In this document: one piece after another, positions 11,270-21,507 of the stretch | Layout of the letters: the number at the start of each line of letters is the position of its first letter | Position numbering within the stretch: the stretch's first letter is position 1 | NCBI RefSeq assembly: GCF_030247185.1 | Contig: NC_080572.1 | Location: 304,221,656-304,285,655 of the forward strand | DNA: 64,000 bases | Direction of reading: 5' to 3' | DNA from: Malaya genurostris | Taxonomy: Eukaryota; Arthropoda; Insecta; Diptera; Culicidae | Position numbers and translations under genes: made by a program | The notes under the pieces: generated by a model | Databases searched by the model: none | Told to the model about the DNA's origin: nothing | The model's input: the letters and a program-made list of their open reading frames with translations, nothing else

Positions 11270-11939
11270 ATTCGATTTCAATTTATCTCGAAACACCATT
11301 AAACCCGTTTCCCGCTAGTTTTATTAAGATAATTAGTCGATATGACTAGTTGTAGTTAGCTTTGTAGTTTAAATAAGGGTAATTTAGGACTTCGTAATGT
11401 ATCATTTGGACAAATGTTATCTGTTGATATAAAAGATGAGAAGGTTTTATGCCTGCTGGAGAAGGAGAACACCAATATCATATTCAGCGACCTTTTCCCT
11501 TGCTCCTAAATAAATAAATAAAGAATATTTAGGATTGTCCAGATTTTGTCGCAAATAAGCCTTAGTATTGACGCGAGATTCGAAATTTTCTGTCGATTGT
11601 GGCGCCTAAATTTTATTTTAAAAGCAAAGCAAATTTCAAGTTTGCAAGTTTCCGTCTTCAGTTTATCTCTTCTGCCTGCTTTGCTCGATACCTACAGCTA
11701 CGTTACTTTTTGTCATATTCACTCCAGTCGTTTTTCCGGACTTTTTTTTTTGTTACCGATAAAGCGCCAGCCAAATTCGTTTGGTTTTAATGTACTGCGT
11801 CTCTGAAGATGTACTCACTTTCAGTTCTTCAACTAGAGACACTCAGGATGAGGTGGTATTTTGGCCATTTGTGCCGATAATGAAAATTGAAGTCGATGTT
11901 GCTTTGACTTCATCTCTCAATTATTCCAGAATAGGGTTA

Positions 11940-12400
11940 GAAATTATGGCAATAAAATCACAGATTTGGCAGGAACTATGAGCTTCTCTTGAAGGCGAAG
12001 AATCCGTTCGCTCATTACCTTGATGCTTTGATCGTTGATTTTGTTGGAATTGTTGACGTCCTTTATGGCGCTGGGACTGGACAATGACTGCTTCACGTCA
12101 TTGAGCAAGCGGTCGACACTGTCGGATATTTCCAAGTAATGAATTTTTAATTCTGTGGTCCGGTGATACGTTCTTTTAATTATTTGGTTTGGTGAATCGT
12201 TTCCTTTTTAATTTTTTATGTACGTTAGAAACTGTTTTTATTTGTGATGAACTTTTAGACTTTCAGTTCCTGAAATTTTCCTGATGACGCTGCACGCCGA
12301 TGAAGGCCGAATGAAAGGCTTTCTCACAAAACTCGCATTTCCAACGAAAGCGATCGTCAATGTTAATACACGATTTTACAGCGCACTTCATTGTTCTACA
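11940..12400 (-). pseudogene. possible LINE ORF1 fragment (zinc-finger plus coiled coil)
   Basis: Minus-strand translation from about 12391 begins MKCAVKSC and runs through DDRFRWKCEFCEKAFHSAF, then QRHQ. It is a Cys/His-rich PHD-like finger similar in style to those at the start of ORF1 in some CR1-type LINEs. After stops comes 12135-11944, a hydrophilic, coiled-coil-like stretch (SVDRLLNDVKQSL, SERILRLQEKL). The order finger then coiled coil suits a LINE ORF1, but family assignment is inference. It could also be a fragment of a host zinc-finger gene. Confidence 0.35.
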
Positions 12401-15045
12401 ACTCTACAGAAATAAAGCTTCACTATGTACTACCTCTTAACGGAACGCCCATTTCCGTAATAAATCTGAAAGACGTTGTTCTATTTTTAGAAAAAAAAGG
12501 CGGGTGGGTATTGTCAGAGGCATAACTGGATGTCGTGAATACGAAAACAACTGACATGTTCCTTAATACTTCCGAATATCAATTAGTTGATCAATTGTAT
12601 GAATTATACAAGCATTCCCCTTTTTCACAAAAGTTCGTATTAGTTACATTGAACATTCTGAACCACAATTAAACATTATGAAATAACCACTATAGTTCTT
12701 TATTACAAAAATACAGATTAATCTGTATACGTGGCAACCCTGTTTCGCACGGCATTTTTCCAAACGACACTGAAATCTGATGCTTTCGGCACGAAAGAGA
12801 TGATTCTATTCATTTTTTATGATGATCTGTAGCACTGAAAAGTGCTTTGAATTGTCAGGCTTCTGGTGTAGTTTTGCTGTGTGGCCGGACCGATGTTACT
12901 CTCGTGTTCTATAACCGTTGATCACAAAATGCTGGAAAAAGTGGCAAAATCACCTTTTATATCGCTGGAGCAGCACATATTTTGTTCTCTTCCTCAGAAC
13001 GCGTTCTGATTGGCGGGTGCTGAAACGGATTAAATCAGACAGGTTTTTCAATAGTGTACTATTGAAAAACTTCAATGTTGTTGCAATATACGTTGAAAGT
13101 TGAAAAATTTCGAATCTATTGGTAGTTAGATTATATAAATTCTTCCAGCTATGAACTTTCAAAATACGAAAAAGCCCAACAAGCGTCATGTGTTTTCCTC
13201 TTTGATACTAGTTGTTACCAAACATTTCAGAAAAGTTTAATTTTGAATAATTTGCGATTATGTCACACAACTGAAAAATATATCAAAAAATTATGATCAT
13301 ATTTCCCATTGCATGTATCAAAAATTATGTTAATACGTTAGATACAACATGAGATATTCACGATCAAAAACTTATCACTCTTTCAGGGGGTAAATTTTGA
13401 AAAGGCGCCCTTTACTCTTTGGCAGTACAATGTGTAAACTGACTGACTGCTCTCACATGTGGTAAGCTCAATAAAGTTAGTGAAAAAAATACAACAGATG
13501 GACAACCCAGTAAAAGAACGCAAATTCGGGTTCTGCTATTTTTCAAATAAGATGTTGTCGTGAATACGACTTACTTTACTATGGGGTGCCTTATCAAAAT
13601 TAGCCGTATGGAAGAATGGGCAGAACTTAATCGTGAATATCTCGACTTGTATTAATGGCAGCAACATAAATCTTTCACTATTTCATCAAATATATGATCA
13701 GGAATTTAGGATAATATTTTTAACAGTGTGAGATAACCACGAAAAACTCAAAAATTAAATTTTCTGAAAATTTGAAAACAACGCGGAAAACTCTTTACTT
13801 TCGCTTGGATTTTTCGCGCAAGGACGACGATTTTGAGGTAGTCAGACACATATCTTCAACTGACTGCGTATAAAAGGGGAACTGTGGTCGACAATCAATC
13901 ATTTTTTCTTGTGCGTTGGATGAAAGCAGACGTCGGGGCGAGAAGACGCATTCAACCTCAATTCAACCTGGTTAAACACCTCAAACGCTCAGGTCGTAGT
14001 TCTCATTTGCCTTCCGGTCGTCAAGGCGAGAAGACGCATTAAACCAGTTTCACATCACTTGGCACTACGAGCGGATGTGTCGGTTTGTTCGCAAGGCTAG
14101 TTTCAATTCAAGAAAGAACGATTGTATCAGACAACAGAGCTGCTGGTCGTTTGCATTGGAAAGAAAGAAAGCGAAAAACTAAAAGTGGACAACATTATAT
14201 AAAATAAGTATAATAAAATGGCTCTAAATGATATTTAAAGAACTATTAAGATTACTTCTTTGCAAATCGAAGGTAAAAATCGTCAGTTTAGTGAAAATCC
14301 AAAATAATTTGATTTGCTTCGTGCACTTTTTGCTGTGCAAAAATCGTTAGAGAAAAATGTTCCGAACTGTGCTAAATATCGTAGAGAATACCACAATTTG
14401 ATCCTTCTAGAAGGCAGAAATAAATCCTGTACAGCATCTTGATAGTTTCTTTCAATGAAATATGCAAATCCGAAATGAGATATTCGACGCCAAAAATCGT
14501 TTAAAATTCTAGTAGTGATCACACAATCGATCAACTATCAATTCGAGTTCGAAAGTATAAAAAAAACGAGTCAGCTTAATTCGTATTGACGACATCCAGC
14601 TTCGGAGAGTGCACTTTCTGCGTGGTTAAAAACCTCAAACGCTCAGGTAGCAACTCTCATTTGGACTTCAATCGTCGGGAGCAGCAGTCGTCAATGCTCG
14701 CATTTGGACTTCGGTCGTCAGGTGGAGCAGTCGCTAGTAATAAGAACAGACCTTTAGCGTTGTACAAAACCTAAAATGCTCAGGTCGTAGAGCCACCTGT
14801 TGGTGGTCGTTTGCATTGGAGCAAAATACAGCGGAAAATCAGCCCTTCTAATTGCTCTAAATGTTACCTAAAGAACTATAAAGATTGCTTCTTTGTAAAT
14901 CGAAAATTAAAATTATCAGTGTAGTACAAATCTAAGATAATTTGATCATTTTTTTGCAATTTTCACAGTTCTAAATTCGAAAAAGTGTTTAAAATTATTT
15001 ATATTCAATCAGTGTTTAATATCTTAGAAAATTATACAATTTGGC

Positions 15046-15193
15046 TGTCGATTATTTCATTTCGGATTTCAATATTTTAGTAGAAGATACTATCAAAATG
15101 CTGTACGGGTTTAATTTCTGGCATCCCAATCCCGTACAGGATTTTGATAGTATCTTTTACTAAATATAGAAATCCGAAATGAAATAATCGACA
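15046..15193. repeat. long hairpin (about 63 bp arms)
   Basis: The left arm 15046-15109 is nearly complementary to the right arm 15131-15193 with a loop of about 21 nt. The outer parts pair as TGTCGATTATTTCATTTCGG / CCGAAATGAAATAATCGACA, and the inner parts as GATACTATCAAAAT / ATTTTGATAGTATC with CTGTACGGG / CCCGTACAGG next to the loop. A diverged single arm also occurs at 14410-14490. Confidence 0.9.
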
Positions 15194-15592
15194 TCAAAAT
15201 TCTCTAGGGTGCCATTTAGAACCATAATTTTATACCCAAAGAATTATGCGAAGTTTTACTTCACTATACTGTATACGGCCCATTTTTCAACCAGTTGAGT
15301 TTGTAGTAAACTTTCTTCAGATTTGCTATATAAAATGCATAGCACCGACTCAGAAGCCATTCATTTCGAATTTGGCTGTCGTTGTCATCGTGGTCATTAT
15401 GGTGCGAACGAGGAATCTCCAAGCGAAATACAAAGCTTGTTACCGCAAGCGGAAGAATGTTTAATGTAACTAATCTGTACTGTAGTTTAGATGTATCGTT
15501 TCAAACTTAGTAGTGTAAAAGGGCAAAACTTGCACAATTCACAATATCGATCAACTAATTTATATTCGGAAGTATAAAGAAAGAGTGTCAGT

Positions 15593-15598
15593 TTTATT
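15593..15598 (-). promoter_or_regulatory. possible poly(A) signal for Topors inside a transposon end
   Basis: AATAAA on the minus strand lies about 215 nt beyond the Topors stop codon. I see no closer canonical signal, and the hexamer is inside the inverted terminal repeat of the 12501-15634 element. Use by the gene is inference. Confidence 0.3.
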
Positions 15599-15813
15599 CG
15601 TATTCACGACATCCAGTTATGTCTCTGACATTACACACCTGTACTTTTTCATTATTGAACACAGTCGCTTAGTTAACGTTGAAATTTTCCATAGAATTCA
15701 TATTCCTGTTTTCAAAATGGCAATAGAAATTGAAATATGATATCAGCACCTACCTTCTAACAACACATTGCAACTAATCACCATTCCTCAAAGTCGATGG
15801 TTCGTAGCAAATC

Positions 15814-18800
15814 TCAAAGTTCCACCTCTGCCCCAACACCAGCCATTTGCGGAACGGCAACGGAATCATCCTCGAATCCGGGAGACGACGGTCCGACATC
15901 GGGCTGTTCGAGTTGCAAATGCGATGTTTCCACAATCGATCGTTCCGATCCGGACGCAACCGTCGATGAGTTACTGTTGGTACTGCTGTTACTACTTCTG
16001 CTGTTATTGCTACTGTTGCTACCCGTGGATGCAGTTGAAGTGTTTTGTCGCTCGAGATGTTGTTCTGACTCTCCGACCATTGGATGCTGGGAGGCTCTGA
16101 TGAGAGAAGCGATTGTGCATTGTTCCTCACTGTCGGAACTGTCCTCATCGGAGCTGACGACCTCCGAGCATGTAGAAACAACTGAACTTGGTACGGATGC
16201 TGGCACTGGTTCAATCGGAGCTCGCTGGACTGGTTCACGTCGTTCATCGTCGGTGGAAAAGTCGGTACTGGTGATTAACTCAGAGCAAATGGGTACCTTT
16301 TTACGTTTCTTAGGTGGCGATGATCCTGATGGTTGTTGATCCGGTTTCACCACAGCACTGCGTAATTTCCTCTTTCCTGTAGTGCTATTTTCATCGTGTA
16401 TTTTTAATACCGCATTACTACTTTCAGGCAGTGCATCCACTGGAGAGATAGAAGTCGATGGATCACTTTTCAAACAACTATTCGATGATTTCGGAGACAG
16501 TCTTTGACGTTTTCTGCTATTTTTGGTTGACGATGACTTTTGCTGTTTCACTTTGGTGCGCTTTTTTGTCTCACTCTGATGACGTTTTTTGGATTTGCGT
16601 AGAGCGTGAAGTTTGGACTTCCGAGATCGTTTGGACACGGCGGCGCTCTTGGTCGGTTTATCAGATTGGAACTCACTGTCACTGTCGGCGGAGTCCGAAC
16701 TTGAGCTTGAGCTTGAAAATGAACTGCTGCTGGAAGAGAATTCCTCATCGGAAGAAAACTTCTGCTCGCCAACACTGTGATCACTGCTATCGGCTGGTGG
16801 CCTCCGTTTCACTGCTTTACGACGACGATTAGTTGTCGTCGATTGGTTGCGTATGTTAAATTTGAATTCTTCGTGACTAGATGACTCTGAACTCTCACTA
16901 CCAGCAGTTGGAGCTTCGCTTTTCTCGGATTCACTCGCTTCGTAGATACTCTTGACGCCTGTTCCACCGGAATATCTGTTCATGCGAGGTTTTGTGTAGT
17001 ACTTTTTCATGCCACCACCACCACCACCACCACCACCTCCGGACGATGTTGAAGCACCGTTATTGTACTCCGAAGCCGAAGCACCCGATCGTTCCTCCAG
17101 TTTGGTGCTAGCATCTTGTTCGAAAGTATTGTTCGGAAAGAGGAGATCCTCAAACAATAAATTCTGTGATTCAGCTGTCGGTTCTCTTCTGTTTTCATCT
17201 TCATTCACGAATACCACGTCACTGTCGCTTTCGGACTCTAAACTAACCATTTCAGGTGTTCGCAAGTGAGGTGGTTTCAATGCTCCAACAATTCTGCAGT
17301 CATCGCTATCACTGGAAGAAAGCGAGATATTGGCTCCATCTTCCAAGCGGCTTACCGTTTGTGGAGCAAGGGACGTTAATGGATGTATCCGTGACATATC
17401 CGGAAAACCGACACCATTATTGTTATTACTGTTGTTGTTCTGGTTGCTTCCACTGGGACCACTTGTTTGCGTTCCGGAGGTGGATACTGACACGATGCCG
17501 CTAACACCAGCCCCACCAAATGACCCAGTCATAATCACAGTCTGATCGGAGGATCTTGTCTCTATCGTGAATTGTGTTCTTCCTCGGTTTCGGTTACCGC
17601 CGGGAGTTCCAACCGATTCCACCATCGCCGAAGTCCCCGGAGCCGGTTCCACAATCCGAACAACGTCATCCTCACCATCGGACGCTTCGGATATGGACGA
17701 TGTAGAGGATCCAGACGAGGAGGAAGAAGATGACGACAGTACGACGACATTGTTCTGATAAGGATCGTATTGAACACAACGATCGTAGCCTATCATGTCG
17801 TACGGCGAACGAGCGAAATTCAGCAACTCGTGAATAAAGTGAACGGATCTTGTGCGGCCCCAGTATGAAACGCGCTCGCGGAATGCCGGCGATGTGATGT
17901 CATGTGTCATTAGAAGATTGGTAAAGTTTTCCATAATCAGTGTGACCTGAGCTGGGTTTCCTCTACAGAGGGCAATCAATTCTCGATTGATCCACGGCAT
18001 GAGACGGTGGATTTGAGCGGGGTTTTCTCTGAAAATGCAGAACATTACAAAAGTTTTCACAATGAACAAAAATTAACCGAATGTACCTATAGAACGCTGC
18101 GCTGCATTCTCTAAATCTACCGTTGATATCCGGCAATGGCCTTGCATGTAATCGTCTATGGTAAATGTATCGTCTCCATTCGGGTCCATTCTGTCTGGAC
18201 GGAATGGAATCATCAGGATATTCCCGACTGAAACGTTGCACATCTCCGGATTGGTGCAGGAAGAGCTGCTGCAGCCGTTCACTTTGGCTTGGCTGAACAC
18301 GGAGCGTTGCACTGTAGGTGAAACGAGGTGTCTGCGATAAAGTAAAGTCTAGCCTGTGGTACACCTGCGGAGGAGCACGACCCGTGCCACCACCTGTCGG
18401 TCCGATTCCCGGTCCACTCGCCGTAGAAGGAGGAGATGCTGGTGGCACAATTGAGATTATGTGCTCTTCGTATCGACCAAATGTTTTCTGTTTATAAATA
18501 ATGGAACGGAAAACCTGCTTGCACAAAGGACACTCAGCTTTGATCTGAAAAAAAACAAACAATTAAAACCCTTCCAAACAATAGCATCGATGTTCATTTC
18601 ATTTTAGTTTTACCTTACTCCACTCGAGCAGACAGCGATAACAGAACTGATGGCGACAGGAATCCGTGTAACATTTCTGACGACACTTTCCCAAACAGAT
18701 TGCGCATTTGGGCGGTGGCGAAAAGCGGCCACTTTCGTTCGATGCATCCTCTGTCCGATTTGTGCAAACATCTACCTCTTCTGCTGATGAGGAACTATCT

Positions 18801-18892
18801 AACGCATCAAGCAACGAGCTCGATGGCGGAGTACTCGAGGGCAACAATATCTCCGGAGTTGGAGGACAATCGATCACTTGAACTTCTTCCAT
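15814..18892 (-). CDS. Topors: Topors-like RING-type E3 ubiquitin/SUMO ligase
   Basis: Three exons join in frame: 18892-18614, 18544-18087 and 18028-15814 (983 codons plus stop), all with GT-AG introns of 69 and 58 bp. Residues 63-101 form a C3HC4 RING (C63, C66, C79, H81, C84, C87, C98, C101; DSCRHQFCYRCLLEW) split by intron 1. Residues about 235-330 (GRFRECSAAFYRENPAQIHR, MPWINRELIALCRGNP) are the conserved Topors block after the RING. Next come Ser-rich acidic segments, a possible SUMO-interacting motif (SDSDVVFVNED, about 515-520), a poly-Gly run, and a Lys/Arg-rich stretch (about 700-770) that suggests nuclear location. Topors family members act as ubiquitin and SUMO E3 ligases in nuclear bodies; that role is by family. 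The start is the first ATG of an uninterrupted frame. No damage is seen. Confidence 0.93.
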
Positions 18893-19468
18893 GTTTTTAT
18901 CTATATCTAAATCTACTTTCCAATCGGAACGTGAATTGGCAATGAACCGTATATCAGTGACTTATTGAACTAAGTTTTTTTAATTTTTCAAGACATTAGC
19001 CGTCTTTCTTCTTTGCGTTTTACGCCATTACAGTCAGCGAAAAACTTTCCACAATCATCACCTGCAGTCAATCCGAAAAAAGGCTTTTTCCACACAAATT
19101 CAACAGGAGACAAAATTCTGAATACTAGCAGACACAAGTAAAATGTTTATAATCCATTATTTCTATATTTCTGATCACTAAAAGACCTGAAATTCCAATA
19201 TTTCACAAAACTCTGTAGCTGCAGCACATCCGCTATGTGAAACAAGACGTCTTCTAATATCAATTTATGTCAAAACAAGCACACAAACACACGCATCAGG
19301 AAATGTTGTCTAGATAAAACACGGTAATTCTAAAAACTTCGAAAAATGGTTGAAACTAAAATCCCCACACTGAAAATCTGAATCGAGAGGTTCAAATTTC
19401 AGCTGTTTTTTTTAACAAGGGCGAAACTATAAAATTGACCGCGAATCGAGCGAACGATCAATAGCGGC
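18893..19468. other. Topors upstream region
   Basis: This holds the presumed 5' untranslated region and promoter of Topors. No TATA box is obvious close to the start. AT-rich, no coding exon seen. It ends at the left boundary of the 19469-21507 repeat. Confidence 0.4.
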
Positions 19469-19861
19469 CCTTACAAGATCATTAAAAGTGTCATTACTAA
19501 GTAATGACACTTCTGCTCAAACGCTCGTCATTACTGCATTACAGTACATCATTACTTTTTAGCATTACACCGACGACACGACCAGACACTCCGAAGAAAA
19601 ATCGGAATAAAAAGTGTTCGTGAGCGATTTACCACCAGTTACCATTAATATAGCGACCCCTTGAAAATGACAAAAACTAACTATTCGAGCAACACTGTTT
19701 AAGTTGCTATGAACTAGTTACCAAGGAGCACCAGAATAAATAAACAAACAGTTTGAAACAGTTGTGGAATAATTCCACATTTCATGGTTATTAAAAATCT
19801 TACAAAAAACTGCAAAAATTAACAATACTTTATTCGAGGGCGGAATTGTATATAAAGTTTG

Positions 19862-20268
19862 TCAAACGCCGATGCTTGGTGAGTGTAAATGATATTCTAA
19901 TTCGTATAAATGAATTTCTAATCGCTTTGTGTTTTTAGTTCGATCTCGAAAAAAGTTCTCTGGAACCAAATACTTAGGAAGCGAAGCTAAAAACTTTAGA
20001 TGAGTTGATTTAAAAGTCCCGATTGAGTACGCAAATGCAGGAAATTCTTGGGACATATTTACTTTTAGACCGTTATTTCATGGAAGAAAGCGTCCTGAAA
20101 GCGATAATTTTGTACAGCATTTAAACGGGGCAGCAATGCTTCAGCATGTTGGATGATGTATTTTTCATTATTCGAAAGTGCATTCGACGTGGAACGTGGA
20201 ACGCAATCGCTAGACGGAGTGTGTGCTGTTGTTAATAACGCTGCTAGTTGCTTGGAACTAGACTTCAT
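19862..20268 (-). pseudogene. unrecognised protein-like frames in tandem
   Basis: Two minus-strand frames, 20268-20065 (67 codons) and 20056-19862 (64 codons), lie end to end with similar protein-like composition (KYIIQHAEALLPRLNAVQNY; SLPKYLVPENFFRDR). They could be pieces of one decayed coding region within the 19469-21507 repeat. I cannot name a family. Confidence 0.2.
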
Positions 20269-20764
20269 AAATGCTTTGAAATCACCTCTGAAATCTGGTT
20301 ACCCTACCAATAGCCCAATCGGCACTTCAAAGTTCAATCCAGCAAGGGCAATTACAAACTAGTGACGTTGAACAGGCACGTGCAAAATTTTTTTAAACCT
20401 CGTTTGCATCCGTGGGTTGACCAATTTATCAATCACAATCACAACCTCGCTGAAAAAGAGTTGGCATCGTATGAAGCTGGGAAACATTTATACAATTCCT
20501 TATAGTGCAAGTCGGCGTTCAAAACTGCCCTCACACCAAGAAATTATAATGGATTATGATTATTCGGTTAGTATCATTACTAGTGAAGTTACTAGTCGCC
20601 TGGAGCGAGTTATCAAAAAATCTACATTCAATCGGTTTGGTGGACTAGTTTTGGTTTTGCTGCTTAGTTAAATGAATATATTCCCCCCGAAGATAACATA
20701 CGAAAAATTTTTTAATGCCTTAAACTACCAAAATCAAATTTTTAGTAGTGAATAATTTGCGTTG

Positions 20765-20910
20765 CCGGTACGGTACGCCACTACGAATTACATATTCGTT
20801 ATGAGACAAGTACTCCAAAAGTGTCGAGAATACAACGCGCCATTGACTTCAAAGCGGCATACGACACAATCGCTATGGCAGATTATGCAGCTATGGCAGA
20901 TCTCTGAAAG
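20765..20910 (+). pseudogene. short reverse-transcriptase relic
   Basis: VMRQVLQKCREYN is followed, after a frameshift, by IDFKAAYDTI. These are the consecutive RT blocks (Q-x-L-x-KCREY then DFKAAYD) usual in RTE-type LINEs. Only about 140 bp survive. Confidence 0.5.
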
Positions 20911-21444
20911 AATAAATTTAATACCTGCCAACGGGCCAACTACACTCAGTGGTTTCGTTTTAGGTGAGAATCTCTTGTTTTTGTTTACATTTCTTTTGTG
21001 GTTACCAAGGCTACTGGTAACTGTTTTTCAAAATCAATAATTTACCAACTTGTGTTGCTAGTTCCAACATTTTTTCAAGCGATTCCATTTTGACATTACC
21101 AGTTACTGAGGGGTAGCTCGATTTACGATACAGTTTTAAAAGCGAGTGGCAGGTCGTGTCGTCGGCATTACACGTTCATTATTAATGATGAGTATTTGTA
21201 ACTACTCCAGCAATAACAATAGCAATATTTTTATTTTCGTTTAGCTGAAAATAAATTTGATTTGCCATTGAAACGTTAAGGTTAATGAAATATTAACAAT
21301 TTAAATCTATACTTTGTCATTTTTTCGCGTATAGTTCTAAAGATATTCAGCACTCCCCACAAAAAATAAGAAGAAGAAATAATGTTGGTAATCATGGAAA
21401 CTCCGGAATTCCATCATTACTCGTGTCATTACTGAACTCGTAGA

Positions 21445-21507
21445 CCTTACACGATCATTAAAAGTGTCATTACTTTTAGTAATGACACTTTTAATGATCG
21501 TGTAAGG
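21445..21507. repeat. perfect 30 bp palindrome with 3 nt loop
   Basis: The arms 21445-21474 and 21478-21507 are exact complements (outer CCTTACACGATCATTAAAAG; inner GTGTCATTACT) around TTT. The left end of the 2 kb repeat at 19469 has a related but shorter palindrome. Confidence 0.95.

Larger units (their letters stand above)
9950..11525 (+). mobile_element. 5'-truncated Jockey-type LINE with (TAAA)n tail
   Basis: A degraded reverse-transcriptase domain (10013-10792) is followed by the C-terminal domain (10973-11269), a short 3' region and the tail TAAATAAATAAATAAAG ending near 11525. No endonuclease or gag is attached, so it is a typical 5'-truncated LINE insertion. A target-site duplication was not identified. 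Confidence 0.8.
12501..15634. mobile_element. 3.1 kb element with about 115 bp inverted terminal repeats, non-coding
   Basis: 12501-12616 and the complement of 15520-15634 match over about 115 bp (AACTGGATGTCGTGAATACG, CCGAATAT...TTAGTTGATC). A third single end is at 39400-39520, where homologous internal sequence continues to about 40860; a partial end is at 14500-14600. No transposase frame is present. Inside are promoter-like pieces (TATAAAAGGGG at about 13871; CTGATTGGCGGG at about 13004), near-duplicated segments around 13975-14310 and 14630-14950 (CTCAAACGCTCAGG, GGTCGTTTGCATTGGA), and the hairpin at 15046-15193. It looks like a non-autonomous DNA transposon. Confidence 0.65.
19469..21507. 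mobile_element. 2 kb foldback-like repeat with inverted ends
   Basis: The left end 19469-19512 (CCTTACAAGATCATTAAAAG, GTCATTACTAAGTAATGACA) is matched by the palindromic right end 21445-21507. A second inverted pair, GGTCGTGTCGTCGG at 21152-21165 against its complement at 19570-19583, lies inside. No transposase was recognised. The interior has minus-strand frames at 20268-20065 and 20056-19862 that read as plausible but unrecognised protein, and a reverse-transcriptase relic near 20800. Boundaries are inferred from the inverted ends only. Confidence 0.45.

Noticed and set aside
13860..14180. Histone-like gene cluster suggested by TATAAAAGGGG and ATTGGC boxes
   Set aside because: No histone coding sequence is found on either strand. 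The promoter-like words belong to a non-coding repeat.
15797..16339. 180-codon plus-strand frame opposite Topors
   Set aside because: Ser/Leu-rich shadow of the Topors coding strand. The minus frame has the RING, introns and conserved block.
16458..17777. Several other frames over the Topors exon
   Set aside because: All are antisense or frame-shifted shadows of the low-complexity coding sequence.
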